Position numbers and translations under genes: made by a program
Shown here: positions 1-6,856 of the stretch, one piece after another
Numbering within the stretch: the stretch's first letter is position 1
How the letters are laid out: each line of letters opens with the position of its first letter
Notes under the pieces: generated by a model
The model's input: only the letters and a program-made list of their open reading frames with translations
What the model was told of the DNA's origin: nothing
Database searches by the model: none
Assembly (NCBI GenBank): GCA_028694545.1
Contig: JAQVKV010000120.1
Coordinates: 1-6,856, forward strand
Reading direction: 5' to 3'
Origin: Zavarzinia sp.
GTDB lineage: Bacteria; Pseudomonadota; Alphaproteobacteria; Zavarziniales; Zavarziniaceae
DNA: 6,856 bases

Positions 1-618
1 GCTTATGGCGCCCTGGCCCTCGTCCTCGTCGGACTGATGTTCTGGATTGACCGGCCGCTCGCGCTCTGGATCTACGCGCTGCCGGCGGCGGACAAGGCCT
101 TCTTCGCCGCGATCGACGAAGTCGGGCGTTCGGGCTGGATGTTCGGCGCGGCGGCGCTCGTGCTCGCCGCCGGTCTCGCGCTCCATCGCCGGTCCATGGT
201 CGTGCGGGCGGGGTATGTCATCGGTGCCATCGCCATGGGCGGCTGGACAATCAATGTCGTGAAACTGATCGCGGCCCGCGCAAGGCCCCGCCTCCTCGTC
301 GCGGATGGCACCTATGGTTTCCATTGGTTCGCCGTCAATGCCGACTGGAATTCCTTCCCCTCGGGGCATTCGCAGGCGATCGCCGGCCTTGGCGCGGCGC
401 TCGCCTGCATCTGGCCGCGCTTTGCCTGGGTTTTCCTCGGCCTTGCCGCACTGCCGGCGGCCGCGCGCATGGTGATGCTGAACCATTTCGCTTCCGACGT
501 AATCGCCGGCTATGTCGCCGGCGCGACCGTCGCGATCGCCCTTGCCCGCGCCATGACGGCGCGGGGGCTCGGGCCCGGAACTTTCACCGAAAAACAGAAC
601 ATGAGGGAGAGCACATGA
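1..618 (+). CDS. PAP2-family membrane phosphatase, 5' end outside the window
   Basis: An integral membrane phosphatase of the PAP2 / type 2 phosphatidic acid phosphatase superfamily. These enzymes dephosphorylate lipid phosphates such as undecaprenyl diphosphate, phosphatidate or lipid A, usually on the periplasmic face. Counting from the Met at base 37, all three family motifs are present: K76-x6-R83-P84, P108-S-G-H111, and R144-x5-H150-x3-D154. H111 and H150 are the expected nucleophile and acid/base. Hydrophobic segments lie around residues 36-49, 58-75, 115-126, 130-143 and 155-170. The frame is open from base 1, and the residues before Met37 ([12 protein letters not shown]) form part of a hydrophobic segment. 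The true start is therefore probably upstream and the gene is 5'-partial here. Its stop overlaps the ivd start as ATGA. The substrate cannot be told from sequence. The family call is secure. Confidence 0.88.
   Translation, partial: AYGALALVLVGLMFWIDRPLALWIYALPAADKAFFAAIDEVGRSGWMFGAAALVLAAGLALHRRSMVVRAGYVIGAIAMGGWTINVVKLIAARARPRLLVADGTYGFHWFAVNADWNSFPSGHSQAIAGLGAALACIWPRFAWVFLGLAALPAAARMVMLNHFASDVIAGYVAGATVAIALARAMTARGLGPGTFTEKQNMREST
604..609 (+). promoter_or_regulatory. Ribosome binding site of ivd inside the end of the PAP2 gene
   Basis: AGGGAG lies five bases before the ATG at 615, within the last codons of the phosphatase gene. It supports the start at 615 over any earlier in-frame Met and fits translational coupling through the ATGA overlap at 615-618. 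Confidence 0.6.
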
Positions 619-1787
619 ACGTCGGTCCACTTCCTGACTTCGACGATGATCTCGGCGAAGACATCCGCATGCTGCGCCAGTCGGTCGCGGCCTTCACCGC
701 GGCGGAGATCACGCCCCGTGCCGCCGACATCGACCGCCAGAACGATTTCCCGCCCGATCTCTGGCCGAAGCTCGGCGATCTCGGCGTCCTCGGCATCACG
801 GTCGGCGAGGAATATAGCGGCGCCGGGCTCGGCTATCTCGCCCATGTCGTCGCCATGGAGGAGATCAGCCGGGGCTCCGCCTCGGTCGGCCTGTCCTATG
901 GCGCCCATTCCAACCTCTGCGTCAACCAGATCAAGCTGAACGGCAATCCGGCGCAGAAGACGAAATATCTGCCGGGCCTGGTCGCCGGTACCAGCATCGG
1001 CGCCCTTGCCATGTCGGAAGCGGGGTCGGGCTCCGACGTCGTCTCCATGCGCCTGAAGGCCGAGAAGAAGGGCGACCGCTATATCCTGAACGGCACCAAG
1101 TTCTGGATCACCAACGGCCCGAACGCGGACGTTCTCGTCGTCTACGCCAAGACCGATCCGGCGGCCGGCCCGAAGGGGATCACCGCCTTCCTGATCGAGA
1201 AGGGCATGAAGGGCTTCTCCGTCGGCCCGAAGCTCGACAAGCTCGGCATGCGCGGCTCGAATACGGGCGAGCTGATCTTCGAGGATTGCGAAGTGCCCGA
1301 GGAAAACGTCCTCGGCACCGTGGGCGGCGGCGTGCGCGTGCTGATGTCCGGCCTCGACTACGAGCGCGCGGTGCTCTCGGCCGGGCCGATCGGCATCATG
1401 CAGGCCTGCCTCGACATCGTGATCCCTTACGTCCACGAGCGTAAGCAGTTCGGCCAGGCGATCGGCGAATTCCAGCTCATGCAGGGCAAGCTCGCGGACA
1501 TGTATGTGAGCCTCGGAGCCACGCGTGCCTATGTCTATGCGGTGGCGCGGGCTTGCGATCGCGGCAAGGTCACCCGCAAGGACGCCGCCGGCGCCATCCT
1601 CTACGCCGCGGAAGGGGCCACCAGGATGGCGCTGGAGGCGATCCAGACCCTGGGCGGCAACGGTTACATCAACGACTATCCGACGGGCCGCCTGCTGCGT
1701 GACGCCAAGCTCTACGAGATCGGCGCCGGCACCAGCGAGATCCGCCGCATGCTGATCGGCCGCGAACTTTTCGCCGAAACGGCCTGA
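615..1787 (+). CDS. ivd: Isovaleryl-CoA dehydrogenase
   Basis: A 390-residue FAD-dependent acyl-CoA dehydrogenase that oxidises isovaleryl-CoA to 3-methylcrotonyl-CoA in leucine degradation and passes electrons to electron-transferring flavoprotein. The length is typical of the family. IVD-like blocks, in order, are SYGAHSNLC (about 94-102), the acyl-CoA dehydrogenase signature [13 protein letters not shown] (about 132-144), [20 protein letters not shown] (about 162-181), GLDYER (246-251), and near the C-terminus [10 protein letters not shown] and [14 protein letters not shown]250 in GLDYER aligns with the catalytic base of human IVD. This position helps separate IVD from short- and medium-chain acyl-CoA dehydrogenases, whose catalytic Glu is elsewhere. 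The start at 615 is chosen by the RBS at 604-609 and the family N-terminus; an in-frame Met at 324 would give an unrelated extension overlapping the phosphatase. No methylcrotonyl-CoA carboxylase gene follows. The convergent yqhA-type gene starts its 3' end 26 bases downstream. Confidence 0.93.
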   Translation: MNVGPLPDFDDDLGEDIRMLRQSVAAFTAAEITPRAADIDRQNDFPPDLWPKLGDLGVLGITVGEEYSGAGLGYLAHVVAMEEISRGSASVGLSYGAHSNLCVNQIKLNGNPAQKTKYLPGLVAGTSIGALAMSEAGSGSDVVSMRLKAEKKGDRYILNGTKFWITNGPNADVLVVYAKTDPAAGPKGITAFLIEKGMKGFSVGPKLDKLGMRGSNTGELIFEDCEVPEENVLGTVGGGVRVLMSGLDYERAVLSAGPIGIMQACLDIVIPYVHERKQFGQAIGEFQLMQGKLADMYVSLGATRAYVYAVARACDRGKVTRKDAAGAILYAAEGATRMALEAIQTLGGNGYINDYPTGRLLRDAKLYEIGAGTSEIRRMLIGRELFAETA

Positions 1788-1803
1788 TCAGGAAAACACG
1801 GGC

Positions 1804-1826
1804 GCCGGCGGTCTCAGGCCGCCGGC
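1804..1826. terminator. GC-rich hairpin between convergent ivd and yqhA, possible bidirectional terminator
   Basis: Perfect 8-base arms GCCGGCGG (1804-1811) and CCGCCGGC (1819-1826) enclose a 7-base loop. In plus-strand RNA a U·G and a C-G pair can extend the stem to a 3-base loop. There is no T tract on the plus side. On the minus side TGTTTT follows after a few bases. The yqhA stop codon (1814-1816) lies in the loop and its last codons in one arm. Placement between two convergent 3' ends fits a terminator, but without a good T tract this is tentative. Confidence 0.4.
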
Positions 1827-2326
1827 TTCCGGCTCTTGCCGAAGGTGATCTTGTCGATGATGGCCATGAGCAGGGTCGAGACCACTAGCGTCATATGGAT
1901 GCCGATCAGCCAGGCCAGTTCCTCGGACGTGTATTTGCCGACGCTGACGAAAGCCTTGAGCAGCTGGATCGACGAAATGGCCACGATCGAGGCGCCCAGC
2001 TTGATCTTCAGCGTGCCAGGGTCGAGCTTGCCGAACAGCGGCGGCGTATCCGCATTGTCGCCGACGTCGATCTTCGAGACGAAATTCTCGTAGGAACTGA
2101 TCACCACCATGGTGATGAGGCCGGCGACCAGCACGAGGTCGATCAGCGCCAGGGTTTCCAGGATGATCGCGGAATCGTCGGCAGCACCCAGTGTCGCGAT
2201 GACGTGGAAGAAGTCGGCGTAGAACTGCCACGTCAGCACCAGCAGCATGGCGGCCAGCCCGAGATAGAGCGGCACCAGAAGCCAGCGGCTGGCCAGGATC
2301 ACCTTTTCGATCATGCGTTCAAGCAT
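1814..2326 (-). CDS. yqhA: UPF0114 / YqhA-family inner membrane protein
   Basis: A 170-residue integral membrane protein of the UPF0114 (YqhA, TIGR00645) family, whose function is not established. Recognised from family-like blocks: the N-terminal EKVILASRWLLVPLYLGL (about 7-24), SSYENFVSKID (77-87), and KIKLGASIVAISSIQLLKAF (107-126). Hydrophobic segments lie around 16-34, 56-76, 111-126 and 137-156, so about four membrane passes are expected. The length matches the family. The start at 2326 is chosen because MLERMIEKV matches the family N-terminus and a G-rich tract (2331-2336) sits four bases upstream. The frame also opens at 2380, but those 18 residues (MILHRSTPNS...) look like translated leader. 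It lies 64 bases downstream of the MFS gene on the same strand and may be read through from it or from a weak promoter in the gap. Convergent with ivd. Confidence 0.88.
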   Translation of the reverse strand: MLERMIEKVILASRWLLVPLYLGLAAMLLVLTWQFYADFFHVIATLGAADDSAIILETLALIDLVLVAGLITMVVISSYENFVSKIDVGDNADTPPLFGKLDPGTLKIKLGASIVAISSIQLLKAFVSVGKYTSEELAWLIGIHMTLVVSTLLMAIIDKITFGKSRKPAA

Positions 2327-2351
2327 CGTACCCCCCGGGAAACTCCGGCCA

Positions 2352-2380
2352 GAATTAGGTGTGCTGCGGTGCAATATCAA
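2352..2380 (-). promoter_or_regulatory. Weak candidate promoter of the yqhA-type gene
   Basis: On the minus strand TTGATA (2375-2380) matches the -35 consensus at five of six positions. After a 17-base spacer comes TAATTC (2352-2357), a poor -10 match. This would start transcription about 20 bases before the ATG at 2326. The -10 weakness keeps confidence low; read-through from the MFS gene is the alternative. Confidence 0.22.
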
Positions 2381-2390
2381 GGGCCGCCTC

Positions 2391-3707
2391 TCACATCTGG
2401 AGGGGATCGTCCATGTCTTCGGTGTCGTAGTCCCGCTGGCCCTGCGCCAGCGCGCGGCGGGCGTTCGGATCGATGAAGGAAATGACCATGGCCAGCAGCA
2501 GGACGCCGGCCCCGATCAGATAGGGCAGGGCCGGATCGAGCTTGTAGGCCGGCATGGCGATGAAGGGCATGATCAGGAAGCCGAGCGCGTTGGTCGCATT
2601 GTTCAGCCCGGCGATGGCACCCTGTTCGTGGCGGCGCACGACCAGCGAGGCGACGGCGACATTGCCCGGCCGCGCCATGCCCTGGCCGAGCCCGATCATG
2701 GTCAACGCGAAGACGAGGGGCCCGATCTGATGCGCCAGCGCCAGCAGCAGGAAGGCGATGGCCGAAATCCCGAGACCGACGCGCTCCAGCATGGGCGCCG
2801 TCATCCGGAAGCGGTGCACGATCACCAATTGCCCGAACAGGGTCGCCATGGAGGCGGCCATGAGGCCGATGCCGGCATATTGCGCGGCATGGTCGAGCGG
2901 CAGTTCCAGCCGGTCCATCATGTAGAAGGCGACGGTCTGGATCATGATCGCCTGCGCCGCCGAGATGAGCGAACCGTTGACGAGGTTGAGCACGATGCGC
3001 CGGTCGAACAGGCGCAAGCGGATACGCGCCTTGCCCGGCACCGGCTTCTCCGTCTCGGGCAGCCAGCGCCAGATGACGACGGCACTGATCAGGCCGAGCA
3101 GCACGCAGAAATAGAAGGGCGCCAGGATGCCGATGATGACGAGGCTGGCCGACAGCCCCGGCCCGATGGTGGCGCCAAGGCCATAGGCGGCGCCGATGGT
3201 GGCGACCGCCCGCGTGCGTTCCTCGCGCGTGGTGCGGTCGGCGACATAGGCCTGGGCGGCCGGATTGGCGGCGGAGACGATGAGGCCGTAGAGCGAACGG
3301 GTGACGATCAGGATCGGAAAGGCGGCGGCGATGCCGATCCATTCCGCCCGCGCCGCTTCCAGGATCAGGGTGAACAGCAGCATCGAGATGGAGAAGCCGA
3401 ACAGCCCGATCAGCACGGTCAGCTTGCGCCCGAGCTTGTCGGAACGCCGGCCCCACAGCGGTGTCGTCAGCACCCAGAACAGGGAAGAGAGCACGAAGAT
3501 GCTGCCCACCTGCATCTCGGACAGACCGAGGTCGCGGGCGATGGGCGGCAGGATGGCATAGACCACCGACTGGCTGAAACCGGTGCACATGAGGCCGATG
3601 GTCAGGATCAGGAAGGCACGGCGGCGTGCCTTCGGTTCCATCTGATAGGTGGCTTCATCCCCCCCGGCCGTCTTCTGCGGGACGGCTTCTTCGTTTCTGA
3701 ACGTCAT
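2391..3707 (-). CDS. MFS transporter, 12-segment DHA1/TetA-like
   Basis: A 438-residue major facilitator superfamily permease, probably a proton-coupled exporter of small molecules in the inner membrane. The cytoplasmic loop after segment 2 carries motif A, W85-G-R-R-S-D90-K-L-G-R-K95. Segment 5 carries a motif C-like stretch, G172-AAYG-L-G178-ATI-G182-P183, typical of antiporters. A charged central loop (about 217-236, PETEKPVPGKARIRLRLFDRR) divides the two six-helix halves. The tail is acidic (DTEDMDDP, about 428-435). The start at 3707 has GGGAG (3711-3715) only three bases upstream, closer than usual. A second possible start at Met23 (3641) has no better RBS. The gene lies 65 bases downstream of the iron-binding protein gene on the same strand, with a long hairpin in the gap ending just before the RBS. 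The family call is secure; the substrate is unknown. The neighbour raises, without proving, an iron or siderophore link. Confidence 0.86.
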   Translation of the reverse strand: MTFRNEEAVPQKTAGGDEATYQMEPKARRRAFLILTIGLMCTGFSQSVVYAILPPIARDLGLSEMQVGSIFVLSSLFWVLTTPLWGRRSDKLGRKLTVLIGLFGFSISMLLFTLILEAARAEWIGIAAAFPILIVTRSLYGLIVSAANPAAQAYVADRTTREERTRAVATIGAAYGLGATIGPGLSASLVIIGILAPFYFCVLLGLISAVVIWRWLPETEKPVPGKARIRLRLFDRRIVLNLVNGSLISAAQAIMIQTVAFYMMDRLELPLDHAAQYAGIGLMAASMATLFGQLVIVHRFRMTAPMLERVGLGISAIAFLLLALAHQIGPLVFALTMIGLGQGMARPGNVAVASLVVRRHEQGAIAGLNNATNALGFLIMPFIAMPAYKLDPALPYLIGAGVLLLAMVISFIDPNARRALAQGQRDYDTEDMDDPLQM

Positions 3708-3717
3708 GATCTCCCGG

Positions 3718-3760
3718 GCCCGAAACTCCGTGCCGCATCATGCGACAAGAAGTTTCGGGC
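3718..3760 (-). repeat. 43-base dyad / long hairpin between the iron-binding protein and MFS genes
   Basis: Outer arms GCCCGAAACT (3718-3727) and AGTTTCGGGC (3751-3760) are perfect complements. Inside them, TGCCGCAT (3731-3738) and ATGCGACA (3740-3747) form a second dyad on exactly the same centre, base 3739. In minus-strand RNA the pairing is nearly continuous: 10 pairs, a U·G, a C-G, one mismatch, then up to 8 more with one U·G. The structure ends two bases before the MFS Shine-Dalgarno (3711-3715). No T tract follows, so it is not a classical intrinsic terminator. It could protect the upstream mRNA end, occlude the MFS RBS, or bind a dimeric protein as DNA. The structure is certain; the role is open. 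Confidence 0.7.
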
Positions 3761-3772
3761 GTCACGGGGCTG

Positions 3773-4801
3773 TCAGCGCCAGCCGGCGCGGTCGAGGAGC
3801 TGGACGGCGGCGGCGTTGTTCAGGCCGAGTTCGTTGATCGGCAGGGTGTCGCGCTTGAAGGGGCCGAAGCTCTGCACGACGGAGGAGGGGGCGACACCCT
3901 CCAGGATCGGGAACTCGTTGTTCGCTTCGGCGAAGATCGCCTGGGCTTCCGGGCTCGCCAGATATTCGAGGAACTTGATCGCCGCGTCCCTGTTCGGGGC
4001 ATGGGCCGCGACGCCGGCGCCCGAGACATTGGTGTGGGTGCCGAAACTGTCCTGGTCCGGAAAGAAGATCCCGACCTTCTCGACCACGTCCTTGTCCTCC
4101 GGCTTGTCGGAGGCGACGATACGGGCGAAGTAATAGTGGTTCACGATGGCGACATCCGCCTCGCCCACGGCGACGGCGCGGATCTGGTCGGTGTCGCCGC
4201 CCTTGGGCTGGCGGGCGAAATTGTCGACGACGCCCTTCGCCCATTCTTCCGTCTTCTCCTCGCCCAGATGGGCGATGAGTGCCGCGACCATGGACTGGAC
4301 ATATTCGTTGTTCGACGAACGCGAAAGCACCCGGCCCTTCCACTCGGGTGCCGCCAGCGCCTCATAGGTCGAAAGCTCTTCGGGCTTCACCAGGTCCTTG
4401 TTGTAGACGAGGACCCGGGCCCTGGTGGCGAAGGCGTACCAGAGGCCCGTCGGTTCGTGGAACTGCGCCGGCACCGATTTTTCGAGGGCGGGCGAGGTTA
4501 CGGGCTGGAACAGGCCGGCCGCCTGGGCGCGCCACAGGTTGGCGGCATCCGTCGTGATGAAGATGTCCGCCGGGCTGTTGGCGCCCTCGAGCTTCATGCG
4601 CTCGACCAGTTCCGCCGCCTTGCCCTGGATCAGGTTCACGCTGATCCCGGTCTCTTCCTTGAACTTGCCGAACAGCAATTCGTCGGACGGGTAATGGCGC
4701 GAGGAATAGATGTTCAGCTCTTCCGCCTGCGCCTGAACCGCGAACGCCTGAAACCCGATCAGCCCGAGTGCCAGCCCGAGACCTGCCATGATGCGGCGCA
4801 T
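3773..4801 (-). CDS. futA: Periplasmic ferric-iron-binding protein, FutA/FbpA type
   Basis: A 342-residue secreted substrate-binding protein that captures Fe(III) in the periplasm for an ABC importer. A signal peptide covers about residues 1-26: a basic MRR, a hydrophobic core GLGLALGLIGF, and a likely cut after AQA before EELNIYSS. The ligand set of FutA proteins is complete: H36 and Y37 in SRHY, Y167 in NNEY, and the Tyr pair Y223-Y224 in NHYYFAR. Spacings between these match Synechocystis FutA1 as I remember it. Other FutA-like blocks are LEGANSPADIFITTDAANLW (71-90), VKPEELSTYEALA (138-150) and GTHTNVSGAGV (254-264). The start at 4801 follows AGGA (4809-4812) with seven bases between and gives a proper signal peptide; the frame is open to 4891, but that extension runs through the putative promoter. 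No permease or ATPase gene is adjacent; an MFS gene follows. A Fur/Mur-like site lies upstream. Confidence 0.92.
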   Translation of the reverse strand: MRRIMAGLGLALGLIGFQAFAVQAQAEELNIYSSRHYPSDELLFGKFKEETGISVNLIQGKAAELVERMKLEGANSPADIFITTDAANLWRAQAAGLFQPVTSPALEKSVPAQFHEPTGLWYAFATRARVLVYNKDLVKPEELSTYEALAAPEWKGRVLSRSSNNEYVQSMVAALIAHLGEEKTEEWAKGVVDNFARQPKGGDTDQIRAVAVGEADVAIVNHYYFARIVASDKPEDKDVVEKVGIFFPDQDSFGTHTNVSGAGVAAHAPNRDAAIKFLEYLASPEAQAIFAEANNEFPILEGVAPSSVVQSFGPFKRDTLPINELGLNNAAAVQLLDRAGWR

Positions 4802-4835
4802 GGTGTTTTCCTTTCCGCGTCCGTCCGACCTGATG

Positions 4836-4852
4836 TTGCGAGTGATTTGCAA
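4836..4852 (-). promoter_or_regulatory. Candidate Fur/Mur box upstream of the iron-binding protein gene
   Basis: On the minus strand the site reads TTGCAAATCACTCGCAA, a 17-base near-palindrome centred on 4844 with six of eight symmetric positions paired. It resembles the TGCAAAT-n-ATTTGCA-like sites described for Fur/Mur-type regulators in alphaproteobacteria (from memory, not searched). It sits 34 bases before the start codon and just downstream of the candidate -10, where a bound repressor would block transcription. Location before an iron-uptake gene raises plausibility. Confidence 0.45.
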
Positions 4853-4862
4853 AATCCGGACA

Positions 4863-4891
4863 GATATGGGTCGGGCGGCGCGGAAAAGCAA
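4863..4891 (-). promoter_or_regulatory. Weak candidate promoter of the iron-binding protein gene
   Basis: On the minus strand TTGCTT (4886-4891), a 17-base spacer and CATATC (4863-4868) give about three of six matches in each box. Spacing and position just upstream of the Fur/Mur-like site are sensible, but the boxes are weak. Confidence 0.22.
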
Positions 4892-4921
4892 CCCCTTTAC
4901 GGCTGGACTGGAGGCGGCGGA

Positions 4922-5446
4922 TCAGGCCCGCTGCATCAGGGCATAGCGCCAGGTCTGGCGCTTGGAATTGAAATTCGCGATGCTCATGCGTGAATTCGGG
5001 GCCTTCTCGGGATCGTGATAGATGATACCGGTGGCGTCGGTCCCGAAGATCACGGAGGCATGGCCATAGGTTTGGCCGCCGTCCGTCTTCATCCAGTACA
5101 TGAAGATAGGTCCGTGCGCGCGGAGCAATTGTTCGATCTCGTCGATCGTATAGGTATAGGCTTCGGCGCAATGGGCGACCGGCGACAGATGTTCGCGCCG
5201 GGCGAGGACTTCATGATGGTTCGCCAATGCCGCATTGGCCTGGGGCGAACCCGTGGCGAAATGTCCCGTCCGGCCGGCGCCGAGGTTGCGGGCATAGAGT
5301 TCCGGCAGGCCCTGGCGTGGCCCCGCCTCGAAATAATAGCCGATCATGCAGACGCTGGCATACCAGCAGCCCGTCGGATCGTCGGCATTCGGATCGCCCC
5401 CCATGTCGAGCTGTGTGACATAAGGCACATTCAGTCGGATCGGCAT
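4922..5446 (-). CDS. Papain-like cysteine protease, AvrRpt2 (C70)-type
   Basis: A 174-residue protein that appears to be a single papain-like cysteine protease domain of the AvrRpt2 type. The candidate catalytic Cys is C27 in DPTGCWYASVCMIGYY (23-38), the His is H129 in YGHASVIFG (127-135), and the acidic partner is D145 in YHDPEK (143-148). Q12 in VPYVTQ could supply the oxyanion hole. The stretch EAGPRQGLPELYARN (40-54) also recalls the family. There is no signal peptide, membrane segment or second domain, unlike the type III effector AvrRpt2, which has an N-terminal part removed on activation. The start at 5446 has GGAG (5453-5456) six bases upstream; the frame stays open to 5587, but the extra residues are Arg/Gly-rich and cover the divergent intergenic region. 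It is alone between the iron-binding protein gene (120-base gap) and divergent ettA. Substrate and role are unknown. Peptidase fold is likely; activity is inferred. Confidence 0.78.
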   Translation of the reverse strand: MPIRLNVPYVTQLDMGGDPNADDPTGCWYASVCMIGYYFEAGPRQGLPELYARNLGAGRTGHFATGSPQANAALANHHEVLARREHLSPVAHCAEAYTYTIDEIEQLLRAHGPIFMYWMKTDGGQTYGHASVIFGTDATGIIYHDPEKAPNSRMSIANFNSKRQTWRYALMQRA

Positions 5447-5505
5447 CGTCGTCTCCCCCGTTGACGTGTTGCGCTCAATCTGACGCGGCCTGCCCCTGCG
5501 CGCTA

Positions 5506-5525
5506 TGACGGCCGTCACGCGCGTG
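5506..5525. repeat. Two overlapping perfect palindromes in the protease/ettA intergenic region
   Basis: TGACGGCCGTCA (5506-5517) is a perfect 12-base palindrome, overlapped by two bases with CACGCGCGTG (5516-5525), a perfect 10-base palindrome. They lie 60-80 bases before the protease start and upstream of the candidate ettA promoter, where an operator for either gene would sit. In DNA this GC-rich, short palindromes also arise by chance. Confidence 0.3.
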
Positions 5526-5549
5526 CCCGTCGCGAAACCCCCACCACCA

Positions 5550-5578
5550 TTGCGACCATGGGGGCGGTGGGCTACAAG
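5550..5578 (+). promoter_or_regulatory. Candidate sigma-70-type promoter of ettA
   Basis: TTGCGA (5550-5555) and TACAAG (5573-5578) each match four of six consensus positions with an ideal 17-base spacer. Transcription would start near 5585, leaving a leader of about 40 bases with GAGGGG (5613-5618) before the ATG. It is the best-scoring pair I see in this gap. Confidence 0.4.
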
Positions 5579-5626
5579 GGCGGTCAATCCAATTCAGGCA
5601 TGTAAAGCGAACGAGGGGCAGGGCCG

Positions 5627-6856
<1,230 letters not shown>

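Noticed and set aside
324..614. N-terminal extension of ivd to the Met at 324
   Set aside because: The extra 97 residues overlap the phosphatase in another frame and are unlike any dehydrogenase. The RBS and family N-terminus favour 615.
510..1436. A minus-strand open frame of 308 codons opposite ivd
   Set aside because: Antisense to a strongly conserved enzyme, rich in Arg, Ala and Asp, with no family resemblance or good RBS; a composition artefact.
2313..4133. A very long plus-strand open frame (606 codons) opposite the MFS and iron-binding protein genes
   Set aside because: The translation is Gly/Asp/Gln/Arg-rich with no recognisable domain. It lies antisense to two convincing genes and is what high third-position GC produces.
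4802..4891. N-terminal extension of the iron-binding protein
   Set aside because: It would bury the signal peptide behind 30 residues and overlap the promoter and Fur/Mur-like site.
4802..4921. Intrinsic terminator after the protease gene
   Set aside because: I found only weak pairing (around the AAAGGGG...CTTTT stretch) without a stable GC stem, so I cannot support a terminator or say whether the two genes are cotranscribed.
5447..5587. N-terminal extension of the cysteine protease
   Set aside because: The extra 47 residues are Arg/Gly-rich, cover the palindromes and candidate ettA promoter, and a good RBS precedes the Met at 5446.

Overview
This is a GC-rich window of ordinary chromosomal type. 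The proteins look alphaproteobacterial: the EttA N-terminus, an isovaleryl-CoA dehydrogenase and a FutA-type iron-binding protein. A near-palindromic site resembling an alphaproteobacterial Fur/Mur box also points that way. I cannot name a genus. I see no insertion sequence, phage gene, tRNA, rRNA or CRISPR array. Coding density is high, and no gene-free stretch exceeds about 180 bases.

Layout. Bases 1-1787 (+) hold a PAP2-family membrane phosphatase, cut by the left edge, whose stop overlaps the start of ivd (isovaleryl-CoA dehydrogenase, leucine catabolism) as ATGA. A GC-rich hairpin (1804-1826) separates ivd from a convergent minus-strand group. In transcription order that group is a secreted FutA/FbpA-type ferric-iron-binding protein (4801-3773), a 12-segment MFS transporter (3707-2391) and a UPF0114/YqhA-type membrane protein (2326-1814), with gaps of 65 and 64 bases. 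Further upstream on the same strand, after a 120-base gap, is a small papain-like cysteine protease of the AvrRpt2 type (5446-4922). Diverging from it after a 180-base intergenic region is ettA (+, from 5627), an ABC-F translation factor cut by the right edge after 410 codons.

How the genes may work together. The iron-binding protein has the complete Tyr/His ligand set of FutA proteins, a signal peptide and a candidate Fur/Mur operator in its promoter region. No ABC permease or ATPase gene is next to it. Its downstream neighbour is an MFS transporter, and a long hairpin lies between them. PAP2 and ivd are probably translationally coupled but have no obvious shared pathway. The protease and ettA are divergent, and I see no functional link between them.

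I found no clear previously undescribed multi-gene system. The items most worth a second look are the free-standing AvrRpt2-like protease, the 43-base dyad between the iron-binding protein and the MFS gene, the candidate iron operator, and the iron-binding protein/MFS pairing.
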